Shown piece by piece: positions 41,826-49,958 of a stretch of 64,000 bases of DNA. How positions within the stretch are numbered: the first letter of the stretch is position 1; each line of letters starts with the position of its first letter. Below the pieces are notes generated by a model. The model saw only the letters and a list, made by a program, of their open reading frames with translations. It was not told the DNA's origin and did no database searches. Both the position numbers and the translations under genes were made by a program. This DNA comes from Avimonas intestinalis (GTDB lineage Bacteria > Bacillota > Clostridia > Oscillospirales > Acutalibacteraceae), in NCBI GenBank assembly GCA_904380375.1, contig CAJFID010000010.1:59096-123095 (forward strand), given 5' to 3'.

Positions 41826-42599
41826 ATGAAATACCTTTGCCCATCCTGCGGCGCATTGAATGAAGAGGACGCGGCGTTCTGCACGGGCTGCGGCATGGCC
41901 CTGCGCGCGGACGCCCAGCAGCGCCGGCAGCAGATCGAGCGGCGGCTGCGGGGGGAGGAGCCGCCCCTGGGGCAGCCCGTTTCCCCGCCGGCGGCGATCC
42001 GCCCGGAGGGGATGCCGGGTCTTGAGAGCCCGCCTGTCCCGGCGGTGGGGGAAACCGTTCCCGACCCTGCGGAAGAGGAACGTCCCTCCGCCCCTCCCCG
42101 CCGTAAGCGCCGGCGGGGGCTTTGGATCGGCGGGGTTGCGGCGCTGATCCTGGCAGCCGCGGCGGTCAGCACCGGCCTGGCCGTCTCCCGGTACAACGCC
42201 GCGCCCGAGCGGGTGATTGAGAAGCTGGAGACGGCGATCAATACCCAGGACGCCGACCTGTTTTGGAGCGTAGGGGATAGCGAAAGCCTTTTGGAAGATT
42301 ACGCTTGGCCGGAGAGATTTCTGACGCCGGTTTGGACGACGGTCCCCTACCGCGCCGATATCCGGGTGACCGATGTGCTCGAAGGCAAGCGCCACAACTA
42401 TGCCATGGTATTCCTGGAATGGATGATCCAGGAGGACGACGGGGAACCGCTGGTATGGGACGAGGAAAGCGACGCCTATGGGTGGACGATGGTGGAGATG
42501 AAAAAGCGGGACGGCCGCTGGAAAATCGAAAATTATAATTTGGCCTACCTGTTAGAGTCGATAGATCCGTCGATATACACGTCGTATGCGTATACGTAG
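41826..42599 (+). CDS. Zinc-ribbon membrane protein
   Basis: 257 aa; ATG at 41826 behind AGGAGGAG. An N-terminal double CxxC zinc ribbon (YLCPSCGALNEEDAAFCTGCG), a Pro-rich linker, a basic stretch PRRKRRRG, a membrane helix (about 100-120) and a C-terminal extracytoplasmic domain of about 130 residues resembling the DUF4878-type beta/alpha fold (VIEKLETAINTQDADLFWS; DGRWKIENYNL). Typical of clostridial proteins with unknown function. Ends at a shared terminator. Confidence 0.8.
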   Translation: MKYLCPSCGALNEEDAAFCTGCGMALRADAQQRRQQIERRLRGEEPPLGQPVSPPAAIRPEGMPGLESPPVPAVGETVPDPAEEERPSAPPRRKRRRGLWIGGVAALILAAAAVSTGLAVSRYNAAPERVIEKLETAINTQDADLFWSVGDSESLLEDYAWPERFLTPVWTTVPYRADIRVTDVLEGKRHNYAMVFLEWMIQEDDGEPLVWDEESDAYGWTMVEMKKRDGRWKIENYNLAYLLESIDPSIYTSYAYT

Positions 42600-42639
42600 C
42601 TTCTAAGGGCGGCTCGCTGAGCCCCGGCCGGGAATACGG

Positions 42640-42679
42640 AAAAAGGCCGTGCAAACCAACCGGTTTGCACGGCCTTTTT
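42640..42679. terminator. Bidirectional terminator
   Basis: Perfect 18-bp stem AAAAAGGCCGTGCAAACC with loop AACC, between the convergent zinc-ribbon gene and galE. Confidence 0.92.
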
Positions 42680-42748
42680 TGCCGTCAAGAGAAAACGGGG
42701 AGCGGGACAGGAGGGCGCCGCCCCCGCCCGGCGCTGCCCGGCCGGGCC

Positions 42749-43765
42749 CTATTCCTCAAACCCGCGGGGGTTGTTCGACTGCCAGCGCCAGGAGTCGCGG
42801 CACATGTCGTCTATCCCGTGGACGGCCTTCCAGCCCAGCATCCGTTCCGCCTTGGAGGGGTCGGAGTAGCAGGTGGCGATATCGCCGGCCCGGCGGGGCG
42901 CGATGACGTAGGGGATGGTGACGCCGCTGGCCTTTTCAAACGCGTGAACCAGGTCGAGCACGCTGTAGCCGTTGCCGGTGCCGAGGTTGAACACCTCCGC
43001 GCCGGTGTGCCCCAGCGCATAGTCGACCGCCTTGACATGGCCGGCCGCCAGGTCCACTACATGGATGTAATCCCGCACGCCGGTGCCGTCGTGGGTGTCG
43101 TAATCGTCGCCGAAAACCGAAAGCTTGGAAAGCTTGCCGATTGCGACCTGGGTGATGTAGGGCATCAGGTTGTTGGGGATGCCGTTCGGGTCCTCCCCGA
43201 TCCGGCCGCTTTCGTGCGCGCCGATGGGGTTGAAGTAGCGAAGCAGCACCACCGACCAGTCCTTGTCGGAGACACAGACATCCTTCAGGATTTCCTCAAT
43301 CACATATTTGGTGCGGCCGTACGGGTTGGTGACCGCGCCGGTGGGCATGTCCTCCCGAAGGGGGGAGGGGTTGTTCATCCCGTACACCGTGGCGGAGGAG
43401 CTGAACACCATCCGTTTGCAGCCGGCCTGCGCCATCACCTGGCACAGGGTGACCGTACCCCCGACGTTGTTGTCGTAGTATTCGAGAGGCTTCTGCACCG
43501 ATTCCCCGACCGCTTTCAACCCGGCGAAATGGATGACCGCGTCGATTTTCTGCTCGTTGAAAATGCGGCGTAGCCCGTCGGCATCGCGGATATCGCATTC
43601 ATAAAACGGGAAGTCCCGGCCCGCCAGCTCGCGGGTGCGGCGCAAGGCTTCCGGCTTGGAATTGTAGAAGTTGTCCAGAACAACCATGTCGTAGCCGGCC
43701 TTAACCATTTCAATGACCGTATGGCTGCCGATATATCCGCAGCCGCCCGTAATTAGTATTGCCAT
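42749..43765 (-). CDS. galE: UDP-glucose 4-epimerase GalE
   Basis: 338 aa; ATG at 43765 with AAGGAGGAG upstream. NAD-binding GGCGYIGSHT, catalytic SSSATVYG with the YGRTK pair (Tyr-x3-Lys), and the substrate loop NLGTGNGYSVLDLV. Interconverts UDP-glucose and UDP-galactose, and often their N-acetyl forms. Divergent from the nucleotidyltransferase and NahK-like kinase, which should feed it with UDP-sugars. Confidence 0.96.
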   Translation of the reverse strand: MAILITGGCGYIGSHTVIEMVKAGYDMVVLDNFYNSKPEALRRTRELAGRDFPFYECDIRDADGLRRIFNEQKIDAVIHFAGLKAVGESVQKPLEYYDNNVGGTVTLCQVMAQAGCKRMVFSSSATVYGMNNPSPLREDMPTGAVTNPYGRTKYVIEEILKDVCVSDKDWSVVLLRYFNPIGAHESGRIGEDPNGIPNNLMPYITQVAIGKLSKLSVFGDDYDTHDGTGVRDYIHVVDLAAGHVKAVDYALGHTGAEVFNLGTGNGYSVLDLVHAFEKASGVTIPYVIAPRRAGDIATCYSDPSKAERMLGWKAVHGIDDMCRDSWRWQSNNPRGFEE

Positions 43766-43885
43766 TTCGACTCCTCCTTAGTATAATAAGAAATTATGGG
43801 GTTGCGTTAGAGGGCCTGCCGCACAGGCGGCGCTTCGCTGCCATAGGATTTGCCGGATCGGGGCCCCTGCCGGGATCCTACCCCT

Positions 43886-43913
43886 ATTATACCGAAGAAA
43901 CGGATGCAAACAA
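43886..43913 (-). promoter_or_regulatory. galE promoter
   Basis: Minus strand TTGTTT (43908-43913), 16 bp, TATAAT (43886-43891), leaving a leader of about 115 nt. Confidence 0.6.
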
Positions 43914-44043
43914 TGGAAAGTTGTTGCATTTTGCGGACCTTGCGGATACAGACGGGCAAAAATACGGCATTTTTGGCCGGATGCTTCCGCCGCCGTGGGG
44001 AAAGATAGAAAAAAACCCGCTGGAAAGGACGGTTTTCCGTTTT

Positions 44044-44976
44044 ATGAATCAGACAGAACAGACGCCTTCGCTGGTTATTATGGCCGCCGGGATGGGGAGC
44101 CGGTTCGGCGGCCTGAAGCAGGTTGCGCCGGTCGGCCCGTCGGGGGAAAGGATCATCGACTATTCCGTTTACGACGCGTTGGCGGCCGGTTTTTCCCGCA
44201 TCGTGTTTGTCATCAAGCGCGAAATGGAGGAAACCTTTCGGGAGGATATCGGCGGGCGGATTGCCCGGCACGCCGACGTGGCCTATGTCCATCAGGAGCA
44301 GGACGCCCTTCCGGCGGGCTTCGCCGCGCCGCCGGGGCGGGTCAAGCCCTGGGGGACGGGGCACGCCGTCCTGTGCTGCCGGGACGCGGTGCCGGGGCCC
44401 TTCGCCGTCATCAACGCGGACGATTACTACGGGCGGGACAGCTATTCCCTGCTGTACCGCTTCCTGACCGGGCCCAAGCCGGAGGATTCCAAGCTCCACC
44501 TGGCCATGGCGGGATATGTGCTGGAAAATACGCTGACCGAAAACGGCTATGTTTCCCGCGGCGTCTGCGAGGTGGACGGCCAGGGCTACCTGCGCGGGCT
44601 GACGGAGCGCACCCATATTGAATTACGGGACGGCCGGGCCATGTACACTGAGGACGAAGGGGCCTCCTGGCACGCGCTGCCGGCCGGCTGCCAGGTGTCG
44701 ATGAACTGCTGGGCGTTCCCGGCGGGGATGATGGACCGGCTGCAGGACGGCTTTGTGCAGTTCCTTTCCTCTGAAATGGATCCGCTGAAATCCGAGTTTT
44801 ACCTTCCCTCCGCGGTAGACAGCCTGGTCCAGGCGGGCCAGGCGGACGTGCGGGTGCTGAAGACCCGCGACCGCTGGTATGGCATGACCTACCGGCAGGA
44901 CTGCGAAAAGGTGGCCGGCGCCATCCGCGCGCTTGTTGACCAGGGAATTTATCCGGAAAGGTTGTGGGCGGAATGA
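44044..44976 (+). CDS. Sugar-phosphate nucleotidyltransferase (UTP-hexose/hexosamine-1-P type)
   Basis: 310 aa from ATG at 44044; the frame is open back to 43759 but that part overlaps the galE promoter region. An NTP-transferase Rossmann fold is shown by VIMAAGMGSRFGGLKQVAPVG, GTGHAVLCCRDAV and the metal site FAVINADDYYG. Overlaps the kinase gene by four bases (ATGA). Pairing with a NahK-like kinase and galE points to uridylyl transfer onto GlcNAc-1-P, GalNAc-1-P or a hexose-1-P; the exact sugar is inference. Confidence 0.85.
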   Translation: MNQTEQTPSLVIMAAGMGSRFGGLKQVAPVGPSGERIIDYSVYDALAAGFSRIVFVIKREMEETFREDIGGRIARHADVAYVHQEQDALPAGFAAPPGRVKPWGTGHAVLCCRDAVPGPFAVINADDYYGRDSYSLLYRFLTGPKPEDSKLHLAMAGYVLENTLTENGYVSRGVCEVDGQGYLRGLTERTHIELRDGRAMYTEDEGASWHALPAGCQVSMNCWAFPAGMMDRLQDGFVQFLSSEMDPLKSEFYLPSAVDSLVQAGQADVRVLKTRDRWYGMTYRQDCEKVAGAIRALVDQGIYPERLWAE

Positions 44977-46091
44977 TCGCAGCGGAAAAAGTGGCGGCCT
45001 TGTTTGCCTTTGACGGGCAGGTGCGGGATATCCGGCCCTTTGGCTGCGGCCATATCAACGATACCTACTGCGTCTGCTGCGAGCGGGAGGACGGGCAGCC
45101 GGTGCGGTACATCCTGCAGCGGATTAACCACCATGTGTTCAAGAACGTATCCCAGCTGATGGAAAACGTGTTCAACGTGACCGAATACCTCCGCCGGGCG
45201 GTGATCGCCGAGGGCGGCGACCCGCAGCGGGAATGCCTGCTGATCATCTGCACCAAAAAAGGCGCGATGGACTATATTGACGACGAGGGATACTGCTGGC
45301 GGGCGTTCAATTTCATTGAAAACGCCGTCAGCTACGAGAATGCCGGCAGCGGGGAGCGGTTTTACTACTCTGGCTGCGCGTTTGGGAAATTCCAGCGGCT
45401 GCTGGCGGATTACCCCTCCGAGACGCTGCACGAGACGATCCCCCACTTCCACGACACCCCCGTCCGGTACGAAGCCTTTGAAAAGGCGGTGGCCGAGGAC
45501 CGCTCCGGCCGGGCGCACGAGGTGCAGGAGGAGATCGCCTTTATCCGCGCCCGCCGCCCGATGATGTCGGTGCTGACCGACCTGCTCGCCCGCGGGGAGC
45601 TGCCGCTGCGGGTGACCCACAACGATACCAAGCTCAACAACGTGATGCTCGACGACACGGCGGGCAAGCCGGTCTGCGTGGTGGATCTTGACACCGTGAT
45701 GCCGGGGCTGTCCCTCTACGATTTCGGGGACAGCATCCGTTTCGGCGCCAACCGTGCCGCCGAGGATGAGCGGGACCTGTCCAAGGTGTACTGCGACCTT
45801 GACCTTTTTGCCCAGTATACCAAGGGGTATCTTGAGGAATGCGGCACGATGCTCACGCCGAGCGAGATCCGCCTCCTGGCGTTTTCCGCCCGCCTGCTGA
45901 CGCTCGAGTGCGGGATGCGCTTTTTAACCGACCACCTTGACGGGGACGTGTATTTCAAGATCCACCGCGAGGGGCATAACCTTGACCGCTGCCGCACCCA
46001 ACTGAAGCTGGTTGAGGATATGGAAGGCAAGGCGGAGCAGATGGAGGAGATTGTCCGCCGCTATGCCGGTGCCCTGTGCCGGGCCGACTGA
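44973..46091 (+). CDS. APH-family sugar 1-kinase (N-acetylhexosamine 1-kinase NahK-like)
   Basis: 372 aa; ATG at 44973 overlaps the previous stop. Aminoglycoside-phosphotransferase fold: RYILQRINHHVFKNVSQLME near residue 50, catalytic loop RVTHNDTKLNNVML, metal Asp in VVDLDTVMPGLSLYDFGD. This fits bifidobacterial NahK (LnpB), which makes GalNAc-1-P or GlcNAc-1-P during mucin or milk-sugar use. No GH112 phosphorylase lies in the window, so the free sugar must come from elsewhere. Confidence 0.85.
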   Translation: MIAAEKVAALFAFDGQVRDIRPFGCGHINDTYCVCCEREDGQPVRYILQRINHHVFKNVSQLMENVFNVTEYLRRAVIAEGGDPQRECLLIICTKKGAMDYIDDEGYCWRAFNFIENAVSYENAGSGERFYYSGCAFGKFQRLLADYPSETLHETIPHFHDTPVRYEAFEKAVAEDRSGRAHEVQEEIAFIRARRPMMSVLTDLLARGELPLRVTHNDTKLNNVMLDDTAGKPVCVVDLDTVMPGLSLYDFGDSIRFGANRAAEDERDLSKVYCDLDLFAQYTKGYLEECGTMLTPSEIRLLAFSARLLTLECGMRFLTDHLDGDVYFKIHREGHNLDRCRTQLKLVEDMEGKAEQMEEIVRRYAGALCRAD

Positions 46092-46293
46092 TCCACCGCG
46101 GGAGGCCGCGGGCCGCAGCGCCCGCTTCTCTATATAAAATAAGGATAAATAGCGCGGCGGGGCCGGCGTCTCGGCCGGAGGGGAAAGCCGGGGCGCTGGG
46201 CAGAAAGCCGGATGCGTCCGGCCGCCGCCGCATCCGCCGGGAAGGGCGCGCCCTTCGGCAGGCCGGCGGAAAGGGAAAGGACAACGATCATCA
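46092..46293 (+). other. Hairpin-rich leader of the helicase gene
   Basis: The 202-bp gap carries GGATGCG/CGCATCC (46210-46235) and the 16-bp palindrome GAAGGGCGCGCCCTTC (46241-46256), close to the start codon. An AT-rich TATAAAAT occurs at its left end without a clear -35. Structured leaders are common before DEAD-box helicase genes, but no known motif was recognised. Confidence 0.4.
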
Positions 46294-47511
46294 ATGGCCA
46301 ATGAAATCACAAGCTTTGCCGAGCTGGATTTAAGCCCGGAAATTTTGCGCGCGGTGGAACGCATGGGCTTTTCTGCGCCCACGCCGGTCCAGGCGCAGAC
46401 CATCCCCCTGATGCTGGACGGCCGGGACGTTATCGCCAAGGCGCCTACCGGCACGGGGAAAACCTGCGCGTTCGGCATCCCGATTATTGAATGCCTTGAT
46501 CCGGCGCTCACTGACCCGCAGGCGGTCATCGTCTGCCCGACCAGGGAGCTCTGCGTCCAGATCGCGGAGGAGCTGCGCCAGCTGACGGTATACCGGCCGG
46601 ATATCCGCATCGCGGCGGTATACGGCGGGCAGCCGATCGCCCGGCAGTTGGCTGTGCTCAAGAAAAACCCGCACATCGTGGTGGCGACGCCGGGCCGCCT
46701 GCTTGACCACATGGGCCGGGGGACGGTGTACCTCGGTAATGTGTACACCGCCGTGCTGGACGAGGCGGATGAGATGCTCAAGATGGGCTTTATCCGGGAT
46801 GTACGCAAGATCCTGGGTGCTACCCCGGCGGACACCCAGGTGGTGATGTTCAGCGCCACCATTTCCCGCGAGGTAATGGACGTTGCGTGGGAATACCAAC
46901 ATAACGCCGAGGAGATCACCGTGGCATCGGAGGGGGAGAACCGCCCTAAAATCGCCCAGTTCGCCCTGTACTCTTCAGGGGATCGCCGGATCCGGGATAT
47001 GCTGCATCTGATTGACGCGCTGTCCCTCCATCGGGTGATGGTGTTCGGCAACATGAAAAACACCGTCCGCCGGCTGAACGACCGCCTGCGGCGGGAGGGC
47101 CGCTCGGCCGACTGTCTGCACGGGGATATCCCGCAGTCCCAGCGCAACGCGGTGATGAAAAAATTCCGCGAGGGCAAATTTGAAATCCTGGTCGCCACCG
47201 ACGTGGCGGCGCGGGGGATTGACGTGGACGACGTGGAAGCGGTCTTTAACTACGATATCCCGGAGGAAAACGAGTATTACCTCCACCGCATCGGCCGGAC
47301 GGGCCGCGCCAAACGGCGGGGGATGGCGTTTACCTTCATGACCCCGGACGACCGGTTCCGTCTGCGGGACATCAAAAAATACACCCATTCCGACATCGCG
47401 GACCTCTCCTTTGACGAGGAGGGACAGCCGGTGCTGAAAAACGGCCGGCCGGTCGCGGAGCTTTTAGAGGACGGCGAATGGGAGGCGTATGCCGCCCAGA
47501 ACGGGGAATAA
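46294..47511 (+). CDS. DEAD-box ATP-dependent RNA helicase
   Basis: 405 aa; ATG at 46294 with AAAGGGAAAGG upstream. All helicase motifs: Q-motif PTPVQAQTIP, APTGTGKT, PTRELCVQI, ATPGRLLDH, LDEADEML, MFSATIS, VATDVAARGIDV and HRIGRTGRA. Only the two RecA domains plus a short acidic tail are present, lacking the RNA-binding extensions of DbpA or CshA, so it is a minimal helicase, likely in ribosome assembly or mRNA turnover. Confidence 0.94.
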   Translation: MANEITSFAELDLSPEILRAVERMGFSAPTPVQAQTIPLMLDGRDVIAKAPTGTGKTCAFGIPIIECLDPALTDPQAVIVCPTRELCVQIAEELRQLTVYRPDIRIAAVYGGQPIARQLAVLKKNPHIVVATPGRLLDHMGRGTVYLGNVYTAVLDEADEMLKMGFIRDVRKILGATPADTQVVMFSATISREVMDVAWEYQHNAEEITVASEGENRPKIAQFALYSSGDRRIRDMLHLIDALSLHRVMVFGNMKNTVRRLNDRLRREGRSADCLHGDIPQSQRNAVMKKFREGKFEILVATDVAARGIDVDDVEAVFNYDIPEENEYYLHRIGRTGRAKRRGMAFTFMTPDDRFRLRDIKKYTHSDIADLSFDEEGQPVLKNGRPVAELLEDGEWEAYAAQNGE

Positions 47512-47574
47512 ACGGGGCCGCCTTGCCGCCGGTATGCTGTGGACGGCTGCGGGCAGCAGGGGAAAATCAAACGC

Positions 47575-47608
47575 AAAAGCGGGCGGGGGCTACCCACGCC
47601 CGCTTTTT
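47575..47608 (+). terminator. Terminator of the helicase gene
   Basis: AAAAGCGGGCG/CGCCCGCTTTT stem (11 bp, extended inward) followed by TTTTT. Confidence 0.9.
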
Positions 47609-47611
47609 CTC

Positions 47612-47960
47612 TGCTCGGAAAAATGTCGGCCGTTGGAGAGGGGAGGCGGAAAGGAGGTTGACAGAGGGCATTCCCAAGCGGAGGCTTTGCGCAGCCCCCA
47701 AGGAATGCCCAGAAGCGGCGGCCATGGCCGCGGGCTTCAATCCATTCCCGGGCGGCCGGGCAAGCGGTGTGCTAAGGGGATCCGGCTTTTTGAGCGGTAG
47801 GCCGGCAGCGGCCGGAAGGACGCGCAAGCCGCGCATTGCCGCTGTTTTAGCGGGCCGCTTTCACCTGCTTTCCTATGCGCTGCGAAGGGGGGCGGTCCGG
47901 TGGAAGCCGGTCCCCGTCGTCGCCGCTGGGAAGGATTTCCCCTACGGCAGGAAATCCTCT
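47612..47960. other. Gene-free GC-rich stretch with nested inverted repeats
   Basis: No credible gene: the open frames here lack ribosome sites. Perfect inverted repeats follow one another: GGGCATTCC/GGAATGCCC (47666-47710), enclosing GGCT/AGCC; GAAGC...GCTTC around GCGGCCATGGCCGC (47712-47738); CCGCT/AGCGG (47839-47853); AGGATTTCC/GGAAATCCT (47932-47958). It may be one or more structured RNAs or decayed intergenic repeats. No promoter facing it was found. Confidence 0.45.
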
Positions 47961-48385
47961 TGAAAGGTAACTGGAAAAAACGCAGAAATGAATAATTATT
48001 CTATAAAATAAATATTTATACGTAGATTTTCCCCCTGGTCAAGGGAAAAATAAGAAAAAAGCGGGGAAAACCGCCCCTTTTTCCCGCTTGTCAAGTGGTT
48101 ACAAAGTCGTAACTTTTGGATGGATGCACAAATTTTTTTTGGCAGACGCTAAGTTGCGATTTTCTTGCCAAAAATGGAAAATAAATGGATTTTTCGAGCC
48201 AGTAATGCAAAAGCTGCAAGGGAATTCGGTCGAAATTTTTCGGTTTTTATGAAAATAGACGAAACCGCTGCGGGTGGGGAGGATGTCGGAATTGCTGCAA
48301 AAAATGGAAATAAATTCCTTCCGCTTTGGCGATTAATGGACGAAACCTTGTGCAATACTAACGAAAGACACCCATCTTTTGCAGT
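47961..48385. other. AT-rich gene-free block
   Basis: About 420 bp that are strikingly AT-rich against the GC-rich window. Short frames on both strands (for example plus 48174-48389) have no ribosome site. Near-repeats ATGGAAAATAAATGG and ATGGAAATAAATTCC (48173 and 48304), and GACGAAACC twice (48259 and 48337), are seen. A minus-strand terminator lies at its left part. Its role is unknown: an upstream control region for the 3D-domain gene, an antisense or small RNA locus, or imported DNA. Confidence 0.5.
48053..48089 (-). terminator. Orphan terminator on the minus strand
   Basis: Minus strand: a 12-bp stem with one G-T pair (AAGCGGGAAAAA/TTTTCCCCGCTT) followed by TTTTTT. No minus-strand gene lies to its right before 49.9 kb, so it implies an unannotated transcript or is chance. 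Confidence 0.6.
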
Positions 48386-48415
48386 TTGACATCGTTTGGT
48401 TTTCTTGCGTATACT
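48386..48415 (+). promoter_or_regulatory. Promoter of the G5/3D gene
   Basis: TTGACA (48386-48391), 18 bp, TATACT (48410-48415). Predicted start near 48422. Confidence 0.82.
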
Positions 48416-48421
48416 ATAGCT

Positions 48422-48689
48422 ACGCTCTGAGAAAACGGGCTCTCATCAAAACGCCGACGCATATAAACGGCCCCTGTGGCAGAAGGCTCTTGCAGGCGGG
48501 CCGGTTTATATACAGATATCGGGCAGGGCGGCAGGCCGGCAAGGCCCGCCGGGGACGACAACCGTCCTACCTGTCGGATAGAAAGCGGCTTACCCCCGGT
48601 TTACTGTAAGGCGGGCGGATGCCTCCCTTGCGCGAAAGACGCCGCCGGGCGGCGGGCGGGGATGGCCGCGATCAGAAAGGAAGCATTGG
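48422..48689 (+). promoter_or_regulatory. Long structured 5' leader RNA of the G5/3D gene
   Basis: A 13-bp stem with one bulge pairs ATATAAACGGCCC (48461-48473) with GGGCCGGTTTATAT (48498-48511). Next, TATCGGGCAGG (48517-48527) pairs with CCTGTCGGATA (48570-48580; one mismatch, one G-T) and encloses two hairpins: GGCG..GGCC/GGCC..CGCC (48527-48550) and GGACG-ACAAC-CGTCC (48553-48567), a three-way junction. A CTTAC/GTAAG stem follows (48589-48610). No terminator is seen. I compared it from memory with the c-di-AMP (ydaO) class, common before cell-wall genes, and did not find its conserved core. Confidence 0.55.
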
Positions 48690-49736
48690 ATGAACACCGT
48701 ATATCGAGTGGCTGGCGCCGCGGCGCGTATTGTTCGCAGCCGTTTGTTCGCCGCCTCCGCGCTGGCCGTGGTCAGCGCCGTATTCGTCGGCGCCGTCGCG
48801 CTCAACATGAACGCGGTGACCGTAGTGGCCGGCGATGTCAGCCGGGTTGTACTGACCCTTGACGAAAACCCCCACCGGGCGCTTTCCAGCGCCGGCGTCA
48901 CCCTGAACGAAGGGGACGAGGTCTTAGCGGCAAGCGACGGCGACGTCGTCCGCGTCAACCGTGCCTTTGACGTGATGGTGGTTGCCGACGGCATCACGAC
49001 CGTCCTGCGCATGACGGACGGCACCGTGGCGGACGCCCTGGAGCGGGCGGACGTAACCCTCGGCGAGTATGATAAGCTCAGCGCCGGGGCGGATACGCCG
49101 GTCAGCGCCGGGCTGGCCATCCGGGTGGACCGGGTGGAATACGAGGAATACACCGAAACCGAGCCGGTGGCTTATACGTCGACCGTGCAGTATACCGGTT
49201 CCCTGGCGCTGGGAAAGACCCAGGTCAAGCAGGCCGGCAAGGAGGGGGTCAAGACCCTTATCTACCGCAAATGCATTGAAAACGGCGAGGTCGTCGGGAC
49301 CGAACTGGTGGGGGAGGAGATCACCACCCAGCCGGTGCAGGAGATCATTTTGCAGGGGACGGCCACCCATCTGCCGGTATCGGCTGTTCCCTATGAGCTG
49401 GAGCTGGACTCCAAGGGCCAGCCGGTCAATTACAAGGCGGTTTACAGCGGCTCCGCGACGGCGTATACCAACGACCGGGGCCTGGCGGGCAACTATACCG
49501 CCTCCGGCCGGAAAGCGGGCGTGGGCGTGGTAGCGGTCAACCCGAACATCATCCCCTACGGCACCGAGCTGTATATCGTCTCCGCCGACGGTTCCTGGGT
49601 GTACGGGTATGCGATCGCCGGGGACACTGGCGGGGCGCTGATGAGCGGCCATTGCATCGTCGACCTGTTTTTTGAGACGTGGGAGGAATGCTCCCAATTC
49701 GGCCGCCGGAATATGAACGTCTATGTTATCGGATAA
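48690..49736 (+). CDS. G5 and 3D domain cell-wall protein (YabE-like)
   Basis: 348 aa; ATG at 48690 after AAAGGAAG. Order: a membrane anchor or signal (about 18-40), two DUF348 units (VVLTLDENPHRALSSAGVTL; DGTVADALERADVTL), a G5 domain (about 150-225, YEEYTETEPVAYTSTVQYTG to TTQPVQEIILQGT) and a C-terminal 3D domain with SATAYTNDRGLAGNYTASGR, GVVAVNPNIIPYGTELYI, AGDTGGALMSGHCIVDLFF, holding its three Asp. Relatives include YabE and the Rpf-like Sps proteins, probable lytic transglycosylases (MltA-like fold). It probably remodels peptidoglycan in growth or resuscitation. Confidence 0.92.
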   Translation: MNTVYRVAGAAARIVRSRLFAASALAVVSAVFVGAVALNMNAVTVVAGDVSRVVLTLDENPHRALSSAGVTLNEGDEVLAASDGDVVRVNRAFDVMVVADGITTVLRMTDGTVADALERADVTLGEYDKLSAGADTPVSAGLAIRVDRVEYEEYTETEPVAYTSTVQYTGSLALGKTQVKQAGKEGVKTLIYRKCIENGEVVGTELVGEEITTQPVQEIILQGTATHLPVSAVPYELELDSKGQPVNYKAVYSGSATAYTNDRGLAGNYTASGRKAGVGVVAVNPNIIPYGTELYIVSADGSWVYGYAIAGDTGGALMSGHCIVDLFFETWEECSQFGRRNMNVYVIG

Positions 49737-49759
49737 TGACCGGGGGAAAACCCGGAGCC

Positions 49760-49797
49760 AGCCGCAGGGGCCTGCCGCCCCTGCGGCTTTTGTTTTT
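49760..49797 (+). terminator. Terminator of the G5/3D gene
   Basis: AGCCGCAGGGG/CCCCTGCGGCT stem (11 bp) followed by TTTGTTTTT. Confidence 0.9.
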
Positions 49798-49847
49798 GGC
49801 TATGGCTGTGCCGGGCGGCGCAGCCCTGCCCGATGGCTCTCCCGAGG

Positions 49848-49889
49848 AAAAAGGGCGGGGCTCAGCCAACCGGCGAAGCCCCGCCCTTT
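49848..49889 (-). terminator. Terminator of the sugar acetyltransferase gene
   Basis: AAAGGGCGGGGCT/AGCCCCGCCCTTT stem (13 bp) with five T residues on the minus strand. Confidence 0.85.
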
Positions 49890-49958
49890 ATAGGGCCCTG
49901 CAAGCCGCTTTTGAAAGCGGCGCCCATAGCTTTTCCCCCGGCTTTTCCCGGCCGGCGG

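Noticed and set aside
47658..47663. TTGACA as a promoter -35
   Set aside because: No -10 at 16-19 bp; it also overlaps a ribosome-site-like AAGGAGG without a usable start.
47478..47963. 161-codon frame after the helicase gene
   Set aside because: It overlaps the helicase end and its terminator, has no usable ribosome site, and shows no family pattern.
48165..48389. Short frames on both strands in the AT-rich block
   Set aside because: No ribosome site upstream and no recognisable protein; treated as non-coding.
48422..48689. Known c-di-AMP (ydaO) riboswitch before the 3D-domain gene
   Set aside because: The conserved core of that class could not be found; kept as an unclassified structured leader.
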